A stretch of DNA of 64,000 nucleotides from Lepidodermella squamata (Eukaryota; Gastrotricha). Of the stretch, positions 55,090 through 64,000 are shown one piece after another. How positions within the stretch are numbered: position 1 is the stretch's first letter; each line of letters opens with the position of its first letter. Under the pieces are notes generated by a model. That model saw only the letters and a list, made by a program, of their open reading frames with translations, was not told the DNA's origin and searched no databases. The translations under genes were made by a program, and so were the position numbers. The DNA lies in the NCBI GenBank assembly GCA_047495785.1, contig JBLDXI010000054.1, forward strand, positions 1,364,001 through 1,428,000. The letters are read 5' to 3'.

Positions 55090-56060
55090 ACCTCAATTTG
55101 CGGGTAGCTTATCTGCTAAATGCTTGTTCGAAAACGAAAAACGAAAAGCTTTTTATTTTGTCCTTTGTTCCAGATAAAACGAACGAAAATGTACAATTTG
55201 GAAGGCAAGAAAAAAGGCGCAGGCACTATCGATTTCATAGTCTTCCCGGTTAAACCAGCAACTTTTCTGATGAAGATGGAAATGTCAAGGGCGAAGTTTT
55301 GGCTTTTGTAACCGAAGCACAAGATAGACTTTTTTATACTTGAGAATTGCAGAACTGACGTGAAGCTCGTCAGAAATCCTCGCGACTGACAAGTATGTAA
55401 AAATATAACAGCACTCGAGCGGTTGACAACATTCAGTGAAATGAGTTGACGATCCTTATAACAAGTGAAAATCTGTTGCTGACATCTGACATCGCGGAAA
55501 ATCTAAAGCCAATAAAACGATAGTACAGTGAGGCTCAGGTTCATGGGGTTGCTGATACAGTTAGCTTCAACCTGTTTTCAAATAAGAAACGCGAGCTAAA
55601 ATTTGTCCTTCACGTCACATCGCTAGTCATTTTCGCCGCCTTCTTTCTCAGGTGAGGGAGTTCGCTTCGATATATAATCAACCTGAAGCAGTAAAAATGC
55701 TAGCTTTCTCTGAATTTTAAAATAGATAAAAGCAGTCAATAAATTTGAGCTCTGGGTTGAGGAACAGTATGTCTTATAGGATTCCCTCTTGCCCAATTGA
55801 AAATTCCGAGAAAAGTTCCGCTTTTCGTTTCTTAATAGGCTACCTCATTGTTTAAAACGGGACGTCGTCTTTTATTTCATATTGTACGGGATCGTTAAAT
55901 TTGTTGATTTAGCAATTTTATTTCCTTCATTCTATCTCACGTGAGGATGGGTAAAGGATAGTGACTTGTTTGTTTTGCTCATTGATTAAGTCATAAAACA
56001 CCTGCCTGTTATTATTATCGCTCAAAATAGATCACGCATGGGCAGAATTAGGACAGAAAA
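55090..56060. other. Upstream region of CTLD copy G
   Basis: 55520-55720 is the paralogue of 45990-46400. 55790-56060 resembles the copy F upstream block (GATCGTTAAATTTGTTGATT, CTTGTTTGTTTTGCTC, CACCTGCC). The frame 55120-55311 shows no domain. Confidence 0.45.
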
Positions 56061-56064
56061 TGCC

Positions 56065-56070
56065 TATAAA
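56065..56070 (+). promoter_or_regulatory. TATA box of CTLD copy G
   Basis: TATAAA in AATGCCTATAAATTATGACA, 74 bp before the ATG. CATCAGTTTTCGAATTTG follows about 30 bp downstream as the likely start-site region. Confidence 0.75.
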
Positions 56071-56138
56071 TTATGACATAATGATGCAGCTTTTCATCAG
56101 TTTTCGAATTTGTATCTCTCATCGCTTGGTTCATTTCA

Positions 56139-57855
56139 ATGGCTCGTATCACTTTTGTGGCAACGGCTTTGCTCGCTGCCGTAGGCTATGCCGCAGCCGC
56201 CAGATACTACGTCAATCAAACGCCTAATACTGGCACTTCAAACGCCTGTCCGTACGGTCTTGCCTCCATCTTGTCAAAGGACGACATGAATGCGGCTGTA
56301 ACCGCGATTGGTGGTCAAGTGGGCCAGTACTGGATCGGTCTCTACAACACCGGCAACAACGCGGATGGTGTCAATGGATGGACTTGTAAGTGTTATGGGC
56401 ATTTTCGTTACCTGGCTATTGTGTATTTCCAATTCAAAGGGAGTGATGGTTCGATTTTCACCCGTAATGGTAGCTACGTGAATTGGAGCCCGGTGACTGG
56501 CTACACGAACCCTCAGAATACCAATCTGCAACCAGCTCCAGGCCAGAGTGTCTACATCAATGAAAAGGGCCAGTTCGTTACAGCAGCGAGCACTATCACC
56601 CGCCCGCTGCTTTGCAACGGTCAGCTGAAGGTATAACAACCCTTTTAGAATTCCGCGTCTAAAACCAGGATTTCATACAGTACAAAGTCATCGCAACCCC
56701 TGACACTGTGGCAGCCGCTGCTTGCCCGTACGGCCTTGCAACGATCCAGTCCCGTGATGACTTGAACGCTGCTATCAAGGCGATCGGTGGCAAGAAGGGC
56801 GAATACTGGATTGGCCTGCGTAATACTGGCAAAAATAGTGATGGAGTTAACGGATGGACATGTAAGTCTAAAAGCCTCAATCTACTTTGTTGGCTAAGCA
56901 CAAGATTTCAGGGGCTGACGGCACCGTGTTCACCCGCAGCAGCTTCATCAACTGGAGCCCAGCAACCGGCTACGTGAATCCTCAAGATACCAACTTGGGC
57001 TCAGCCCCAGGCCAAGGCTTCTTCATCACTGAGAAGGGCTTGTACTTGACTGCCCAGGCAACTATGAAGCGCGCCTATCTGTGCAACGCTGCGCAAAAGG
57101 TATTGCTTTGATGTGAAGCTGTGATGTGTCAAGTCTCAATTACTCATCATATATAGTACCAAGTGGTCACGACCCCTGACACCGGCGTTTCAGGCGTTTG
57201 CCGCCGCGGTTTGGCGACGATCCAGTCTCGAGACGACCTGAACGCGGCCGTCAAGGCTGTGGCTGGCCTTGGCAGCGAGTTCTGGATCGGCCTTCACAAC
57301 GTCAATGACAACTCGATCGGCGTCAATGGCTGGACCTGTAAGCCTGCATATTGCATATACCCAACGCAAAATATCTCTTAATTGTATGTTCAGGGGACGA
57401 TGGCACTCAGTTCACGCGCAGCAGCTTCATCAACTGGAGCCCGGCGACTGGTTACACTAACCCTCAGGATACTAACCTGGGCTCAGCCCCAGGCCAAGGC
57501 TTCTACATCAATTCCCAGGGCCAGTACCTCACAGCCCTAGCTAGTAACAAACGCATGCTTCTCTGTAACGGCTACGACAAGTCGGCTGATGTAAAATCAT
57601 GATTTGGGTATACTTGAAAGCTTTATTCCATTTCTATGTTTCCAGTTGAATCTGGGCATTAACTTGGACACTACGATCCCGCCTTTGACCACGACGACGA
57701 CCCAACCCACGACCACGACTACGACTGCGACCACGACCACGACCACAGAAGAGAACCTGAATCCATTTTACAATAATCCGCCGCCAGACTGTCTTCAGTA
57801 TGGATGGGATTCGTATGAATGCTTTCATGCCATGTTTAATGTGGCATTTGGCTAA
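56139..57855 (+). CDS. Secreted triple CTLD-like protein, copy G (7 exons, 464 aa)
   Basis: Exons are 56139-56385, 56440-56630, 56681-56861, 56912-57099, 57157-57337, 57394-57590 and 57646-57855. The protein has a signal peptide, CTLD-like domains at about 22-146, 147-269 and 270-395, then a Thr-rich stem and a C-L-Q-Y-G-W-D-S-Y-E-C tail. Exon and intron lengths match copy F almost exactly. The sequence is a mosaic: exon 1, intron 1 and exons 3-4 follow copy F; most of exon 2 follows copy C (T-N-P-Q-N-T-N-L-Q-P-A-P-G-Q-S). The first two thirds of exon 5 follow copy E (V-S-G-V-C-R-R-G), and the rest follows C/F (N-V-N-D-N-S-I-G). All reading frames are intact. Confidence 0.88.
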
Positions 57856-57859
57856 AGTG

Positions 57860-58595
57860 ACATTTGGCTAAAGCCTCACTTTAAAGCCGTGCGGGATCCA
57901 CCTGTATCTTGTAGCTTAACCGACTTGAATAGATTTATTGATTCTGAGACAGAGTTTAGATTGGAACCTTAGGGTCTCACCAGCTCACACTTCTGATAAG
58001 CTGTTTTCTGATTTAGTAAGGTTTGAAGAGTTATGGATAAAGAAATAAATTGGAAGAGTAGAAGAAAAACTGCGTGAATTCGAGAAAAGGTGTCGATCCC
58101 ATGTCTTCACTTCTCCTGCGAAAGACTACCGTTAACCCCATTGTTGAAAGCAGAGTAATTTTGTTTTGCTCGTTCGGGAGCCATTTTGATTTCGAATACT
58201 TGTCGGGATCTTCTAGGCGCAATCTGGAACCAAGCGATGAGAGAAACAAATTCGAAAACTGATGAAGAGCTGCATCATTAGCCCTCAATTTCTGCCCTAG
58301 GTCTTTTTTTATTGCTAAAAGCAGGAAACAGGAAAACAAATAATATTACCTATTATAGTAGCTGCAAATTAGAAATTCAGATTTTTTTCATATGTCTGTA
58401 CGGCCCAATTTCGTAATTAATCACCGTTTTATTCACAGAAAAAAGCGATAATTAATCATTGCACCGGGGTATAAATAGGTAAGGATGAGGGTTCAAAAAA
58501 TGAGACCGATGAAACATCACGCCTCGTCACGGGGTAAAAAATTGCTAGAAAAAACGTCGATGCCGAGATTGAATTAAATAGTTATTTTATGCAAA
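57860..58595. other. 3' flank of CTLD copy G
   Basis: It is similar to the copy F 3' flank up to about 58210. Just after, 58222-58275 resembles inverted family 5' leader sequence (GAGAGAAACAAATTCGAAAA, CTGATGAAGAGCTGCATCAT). From 58280 nothing is recognised until the CAP5 stop codon. Confidence 0.5.
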
Positions 58596-58599
58596 TTTT

Positions 58600-61002
58600 T
58601 CAAGCGTCGTAGGGCCTTGCAGTGCCGCCCACATTGCCGGCTGGGCCGTAGTTGCAGACGAAAACCATCTTGCCGTCGGTCTTGCACTGAGCGGCGCCAC
58701 AGCCAACAGAAGTCGTTGTGGCCCAAACCATCTAGAAAAATTGAAAAATAATTGAAAAGAATTTCATGAAAGTGAACGAAACAATTTTTGCGACCTAAAG
58801 TCTTTGAAAATTTCAAATTTTAAAATCAAATAATTTTAAAATTTTAAAATTTCGATTTCAATTTGAAAAACTTAAAAAAAAATTTATTCAAATTTTAAAA
58901 AATGATTACCTGTGTGAAATGGCCAACTGGCTTCATTAGATCATCGGGATTTTTCTTTCCTTTGCCATGCTCCCAGTCCGCCTTCTCGTCACACCACGCC
59001 TGAGCGATTTCTTTGAACGTACCGCCGCCCCACACCATGCCAATATTTTGACCAACACCATCCTGATTGCGAAATTAAAATAACGACAAAATTGAATAAA
59101 ATAATTTGAAGAACAATATGTTACGGGGAAAATTGCAGGCATCGCCCGTTCGAAGTCTTTGTCGTGGTCATCCCCGCATTGGTTAGCCAGCGCCTGGGCG
59201 ACACAGGCCAGGCGGTCGTCCCACTGTATTTCGCCCATATTTTTCGCCGGAGGGCTGACACCCTGCCGGCACTGCCGATGAATTTGCACAATTTCATTTT
59301 TATCGAAAGCTGAAAAGAAATTGATAAAAACAGTTGCATATTTTTCACTCTCAATATTTTCAATACCGATAGGAGTTGGCGACTCGGCTGCGTTTTTCGG
59401 CTTGCAAGCCGTATGGCCCGCCGCATTTGGCAGGGTTGATTTGTCTATGCCACAACACTGGTGAAAAAATTTAAAAAATTGAAATTTAAAATTTAAAATC
59501 ATGTAGGCAATTTAAAAAAAATTCAAATTTAAGTTTAAAAATTTTGAATTTAAATTTCAAACTTTTTTTTTAATTTCAAATTTGAAAAACGCCATACAAT
59601 AATTCTTAAAATTTTAAATTTTAAAATTTTAAATTTAAGCAAAAAGTTTGAAATTAAAATTTGGAATTCAAAATTATGTAGAAAATTAAAAAAAATAATA
59701 ATAAAAATGATCCAATGATCCTTACATTGTCGTCATTTTGGCGGCGAACGAAGTTGCTGAAAAAACCGCCATCGTCATCGTCATCATCATCATCATCATC
59801 GCTGTCATCGTCATCGCTATCATCGTCGTTGCCAGCGTCGCGGCGTCGGTTCTCGTCGCCATCTTCGTCCTCCTCATCATCATCATCATCATCAGCATCG
59901 TTGCTATCACCACCTTCGCTACTATCGTCTTCACTGTTTCCAGCGTCGCGGCGGCGTTTCTCTTCGCCATCGTCCTCGCCTTCATCATCATAGTCATCGT
60001 CATCATCGTCTTCATCTTCATCATCGCTGTTGCCTTCTTCATCGTCGTCGTTATCCCCGCTGTTATTGGCATCTCGTCGCCTCGTTTCCTCGCCTTCGTC
60101 GTCACCTGCGTCCTCATCACCTTCGTCGCCCTCGTCGTCGTCGTCGTCGTCGTCGTAAGAATAGTCGCCATCTTCGCCCTCACCTTCATCCTCATCCTCA
60201 TCGCCGCTATTTTCATTCGACCTCGTCTCAACGGGTGAACCCTGCTCAGCTGCTTGCTCAGCTGTCTGACAATTCAAAAAAATTATCAGTCTAATTTTAA
60301 AATTTCAAGTTTAAATCTTATAGGAATAAGATAGGACCTAATAGCTCGAGGAGAAAGTGAAGCGGAACCAGGGAGACACCAAAAGTAATAATTGAAGTTT
60401 GAAATTTAATTTAATTTAAAATTTAAAAAATTTAACATGCTATTTCAGCATAGGATCAATGCCAATAACTAAATTTATAGGGTTCCTTTTTATAATAAAT
60501 CTAATCGCCCAGCTACTATTTCATTTATTTCATTTTCACAGCAAATTTAGAGATGTCTTTACCTGGGTGTCTTGGATGACCAACGGCGGTTCCTCCTTAA
60601 AAAATATTCGTTGAAATATTCATCAAAAAAAGAAGGTATCGCTCTTACCTGAACAGGGGCGTTTTGCATTAAGGGAGCTTCTTCCTAGAAGTCACGGAGT
60701 GTAAAAAAAATTAAAATTATGATATTCGGAAATTTAAAAACCTGAGCAGCGGCGCCATTGTGAACGCCAGCGACGAATGCCTCTTCAACATCGGCTAATT
60801 CTTCGATATTTTCGGCGATTTTCTCAATTTCACTCGGGCTCAAATCATCGTCGCCCGAGTTGTCGCGAAATGAGCTCGGCCGATGGTGACCAGGCGGGTA
60901 AAACCGAGCCGAAACCTAAATAATAATTAATAAACTATCTGATAATCGAACAAAATTTACCTGGCTGATAGCAACCAGCAACAAAACCCACAAAAATTGC
61001 AT
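58600..61002 (-). CDS. CAP/SCP-family secreted protein 5 with long acidic N-terminal region
   Basis: The first exon (61002 to about 60961) is a signal peptide (MQFLWVLLLVAISQ). Exons near 60925-60742, 60690-60652 and 60598-60567 encode a spacer with an acidic helix. One exon (about 60266-59728) encodes about 180 residues dominated by Asp/Glu with four R-R-R-D / R-R-R-D-A basic breaks, ending F-F-S-N-F-V-R-R-Q-N. The CAP part follows: C-C-G-I-D-K-S-T and [19 protein letters not shown] with [20 protein letters not shown] with A-W-C-D-E-K-A-D-W-E-H-G and V-G-H-F-T-Q, then M-V-W-A-T-T-T-S-V-G-C-G with C-N-Y-G-P-A-G-N, ending at 58600. The exon order equals CAP4, whose acidic patch is much shorter. 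Confidence 0.8.
59728..60240 (-). repeat. Low-complexity GAN-codon tract encoding poly-Asp/Glu
   Basis: (GAC/GAT/GAG)n trinucleotide runs interrupted by units coding R-R-R-D-A-G-N-S-E/D-D. The repeated R-R-R-D-A spacing suggests expansion of a 35-50-residue unit. Confidence 0.75.
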
Positions 61003-61009
61003 TGAAAAA

Positions 61010-61520
61010 TTTAAGAATGTTCTTATTTTTTTACCAGAATTTTAGAATAAATGTCTTGGAAAAATTCTGAGACTAAAAATCTGGTATTTTTGAACTGAAT
61101 CACCTGACTGGGTTCGCATCCTGATTATAAATTCCGTCGCGAAAAAATTGCCGAAAATCACGCAAATAATTATCATAATTAGCGCATAACACAAGACGAG
61201 ACATTTTCCGTTACGAAAAACTTCACATTTTTTTATTCAAATTTTGGTTCCATAATATTTTTCAGCCAGAAAAAAACGTGCATGGACTATAACTACATTT
61301 TTTGTATCGAATAAAACATCGAAATTGTTTTCATCGCATATTTGCGCATCAACGATATAATAATACTAATAATACTTTCATCCACACTATTGAAGTAATA
61401 ATAATATTTACAAACAATATTATAACAGGTGTGCGTTAATTAGGTCATGCGATATAATATAACAATAAGTCGGAACAAAAAGCGATTTGTAAATTTACAA
61501 ATAAATAAGAGTGACAAGAC
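61010..61520. other. Intergenic DNA between CAP5 and the GATA gene
   Basis: A TATAAA-like box on the minus strand near 61124-61130, about 125 bp from the CAP5 ATG, is a candidate promoter element. The rest, up to the GATA stop, is AT-rich and presumably includes its 3' UTR. Confidence 0.45.
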
Positions 61521-61528
61521 GGATTTAG

Positions 61529-63827
61529 TTACTGATCAGCTGTTTCGTTTTTCAGGCCGAGATATCGGTTGTAGGCGGCCATGGCGCCGGCCAGGGCGGA
61601 ATTCGTCGCATCCTGTTGCGGTTCAGCACACGATTTCTGCTGGGTTGATAGTTGCTGTTGTTGCTGTTGCTGTTGCTCGGCTGAGGACGCGACGCTGAAC
61701 GGCGACGAGTGCTGGTCGCCGTCAGTACTCGTCGAGCCGCCGAGACCAGCGAGGGCCCGCGAGCACTGTTGTTGGAAGGCGAGGTTGCCGAGCCCGGCGA
61801 ATTGTTGCTGCGTGGCCGAGGCTGTGGCGGAGTTTGGGTTCATTGAACCGGAACCGGCTGCGGCGGCGGCTAGGGAGCTTGCGAAGCCGAGGTAGGCGCC
61901 GGCTACGTCGTTGTAAGCAGCGGCGTTGGAACCGGCCGCCATGGCGCTGTTGGAACCCATCGACGCGGCGCCACGCATCATTTGACCGGCTTGGAACGCA
62001 GAGCCAAAGTTCGAAGTTGGATTGCGCAACTAAAAAATTAAAAAATTACCAATTTGAGTGAAACGGGAATTTTCAAGAAATAATAGATAGATAAATCCGT
62101 TCAATTCGAAAAATACCTGGTATTACCCGAAAATACCGTAATTACCATTTTCGGTATTACCGGGTTTTTTAGTCTGATCGGTAAATTTTGGAAATTTGAG
62201 TCATCGTTTTTGAATTATTTTTGGCCAGGCGAATATCAATAATTTTCTCGGGTTTTACCGGGAATTTTCGGTATTTCTTATTTTTCCTTACCTGGTTAAC
62301 AGTCGAAGCGGAACCAGGGAACGAGTTGATGAGATTCGAAGCCGCCGATGACGAGAAAGCCGCCGCGTTGGCGAAGTTGGGGTAATTCTGGTAGAAATTC
62401 GCCCCGCTCGAATTGCCAACACCGGAATTCGCGCCACCAAACGACGAGCCGAACATGTTAGTCGAAGGCTGGTTTTGCATCAACGAGCGGAACCCAGCCG
62501 AGGCGGAACCGAGAGCCGGGTAGGCTTGGGGTTGGTGCCAGCCAGCAGCCAGGGCCGAGGCGCCGGCATCACCGGCCATAACGCCGGCGAGCAACAGGTT
62601 GAGATCGCGGGGTTCGACGCCGAATTTCGCACCGCAGCCTAACGCAGCCTGGTGATGGGCGAGGTTAGCGAACATTCCTGGGGCGCCGCCTAACATTCCG
62701 GCGGCTGAGCAGTCTTTCGGACGGATATTACGGCGATTTCTCGTCTGGATTGTTTCCTTCTTCAGCGTAATTGGCCGATTAACCTAAAAGAAAAAATTTC
62801 AAATTAATTTTTTAAATTTCAAATTAATTTTTAAATCTCTAATTTTTAATTTCTAAATTTTTCTAAATTTTAATAAAGATTTTTGATATTTTTTTCACTG
62901 AATCTTTCAACTTTAAAATTTTAAAATTCAAAATTTAATCAATTTTCAAATTTTCAAAATTTTCAGAATTTTTTTTCTTATGTTAAACTGTTTAGTTAGT
63001 AATTTACTAATTTGTTTCGCACAATTTTTCATGAATTAAAATTTCCGGTTCCGTGATTTCGGAATGTTACGCTGTATTCGCGTCTGGATAGTTGATCGCG
63101 CTAGTTGTTGATCGGCGTAATCGGCCTGTTAATAACCCGCTAATCATCACCATCATTATCATCATCGCCACTAGTTAACAAGTCGCGGCGACATAACTCG
63201 CATCATCAGTTCATCAACGCGCGCGCGACGCGGAATGACCCCGGTTTTATTGCCCCAACGAGCGCGACTTATTACTATTATTACCGACCCGACTACCTGA
63301 GAGAGTTTAATTGGCTCACAACACTTGGCGACGATGAAGTCACTTCATTATCTCGACCCCGCTCAGGTATGGCGGCGTGTATGCTAAATGACACGGTGAG
63401 ATAAGGCGATGCGTACAAAACGGCGCGTTTTTTCATCAAAAATAATAATCAACAACGTTAATCATATAACGTCACGCTTGGCCGCCACTTTACATACAAA
63501 TGCTGCAAAAAATTGAGCGCGAGACACTAGCATGAGGCGGGAAAGAAAGTAATTTGTTCACACACAGCGCTATCGAGTCGTCCATCGAAGATGGCAACAT
63601 GAAATATTTCGTGGCTTTTCAACATATCTACAGTCATTTAATACGCTTGAATAGCGATGAGATGGCGAGTTAAAATACGATAAAAAAAAATTGTGTATTA
63701 CGTTGTGCAGCTTCCAATAAAGACCGCAGGCATTGCAGATAGGATCGCCGTTTGTGTTGCGCCGCCACAGCGTTGTGTTGTTCGTTCCGCAGTTGATGCA
63801 GATGAGATTTTGTCGCCGGCTTGGAAC
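61529..63827 (-). CDS. GATA-type transcription factor, 3' part (elt-1/GATA1-2-3-like), continues beyond window
   Basis: Visible exons on the minus strand are 63827-63702, 62783-62292 and 62029-61529. The first encodes a GATA zinc finger C-x2-C-x17-C-x2-C (C-I-N-C ... [12 protein letters not shown]). The join to exon 2 gives [18 protein letters not shown], the basic tail that matches the C-terminal finger of GATA1/2/3 and C. elegans ELT-1-like factors. The exon-2/3 parts are Ala/Gly/Ser/Asn-rich with a poly-Gln run (about 9 Q), a typical low-complexity activation region. The exon starts at an acceptor, so the N-terminal finger and start lie past the window edge. GATA factors bind WGATAR and specify epidermis, gut or blood-like fates; this one's role is not shown. 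Intron 1 (62784-63701) is about 0.9 kb with nothing else recognised. Confidence 0.88.
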
Positions 63828-64000
63828 CTGAGAAGAAGAGAAAACGAGATGGTGAAAAATTATTTCAATCAATCGATAATCTAGGGGGAAAAGCGCGTGC
63901 CGCTTGGGAATAGGTTATGAAATTTTTCAGATGCGACGCGTGATAGGACTGGTCTAGCCGGCTGGTGGCCATTTGGCGGTGTGCCGCCGCGCCTTTTTGA

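Noticed and set aside
56139-56390. Reading the CTLD exons as ending in 'GWTCK' with a conserved extra Cys
   Set aside because: The 'TGT AAG' is a GTAAG splice donor. Splicing to the next AG|GG restores Trp (WTW-DG), keeps the frame in every copy and fits the CTLD family.
59715-60238. Long plus-strand frames (poly-Ser, and Val/Ile-rich) opposite the acidic CAP5 exon
   Set aside because: They are antisense shadows of GAN-codon repeats. The minus strand has splice sites, CAP4 homology and a signal peptide.
1-64000. Prokaryotic features (CRISPR arrays, operons, ribosome binding sites)
   Set aside because: GT-AG introns, LINEs and animal gene families show eukaryotic nuclear DNA; no regularly spaced repeat array was seen.

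Overview
The window is nuclear DNA from an animal. Genes are split by many short introns (often 45-100 nt, GT...TTTCAG). Secreted-protein families sit in tandem, coding DNA is GC-rich in an AT-rich background, and the DNA is full of transposons. The mix (CAP/SCP proteins, C-type-lectin-like proteins, Gly/Tyr-rich proteins cut at RxxR, a Cys-loop channel with a very short M3-M4 loop, an elt-1/GATA1-3-type factor) suggests an ecdysozoan, most likely a nematode. The species cannot be told from the sequence.

Layout. (1) 1-10.5 kb: two near-identical minus-strand triple-CTLD genes (A, B) separated by a broken non-LTR retrotransposon, then a CTLD relic. (2) 10.7-12.3 kb: a decayed sorbitol-dehydrogenase-like pseudogene and an intronless, bacterial-looking VOC/glyoxalase gene. 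(3) 13.6-17.4 kb: two tandem Gly/Tyr-rich secreted-protein genes. (4) 18.1-24.1 kb: a nicotinic-receptor-like channel gene, a broken copy of its last exon, and between them a TIR element and a two-exon gene joining a RING finger to a J domain. (5) 24.2-31.2 kb: four tandem minus-strand CAP genes. (6) 32-58 kb: five plus-strand triple-CTLD copies (C-G), with relics, orphan promoter blocks, foldback elements, TIR elements, a TA-flanked transposon inside a CAP gene fragment, and a nested LINE. (7) 58.6-61.0 kb: a fifth CAP gene with a long acidic extension. (8) 61.5-64 kb: the 3' part of a GATA-factor gene that runs off the window.

The dominant system is the CTLD family. Each intact member has a signal peptide, three CTLD-like domains (two exons each, phase-1 intron inside the W-x-W motif, phase-0 introns between domains) and a short tail that is Thr-rich in all but one. 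All share one TATA promoter block about 74 bp upstream of the ATG. Patchy identity between copies indicates exon-scale gene conversion. The proteins look secreted and probably O-glycosylated; lectin activity is unproven, because the usual calcium-site motifs are absent. Corrected splicing turns what looks like a 'GWTCK' end in unspliced reading into the canonical 'WTW-DG' motif.
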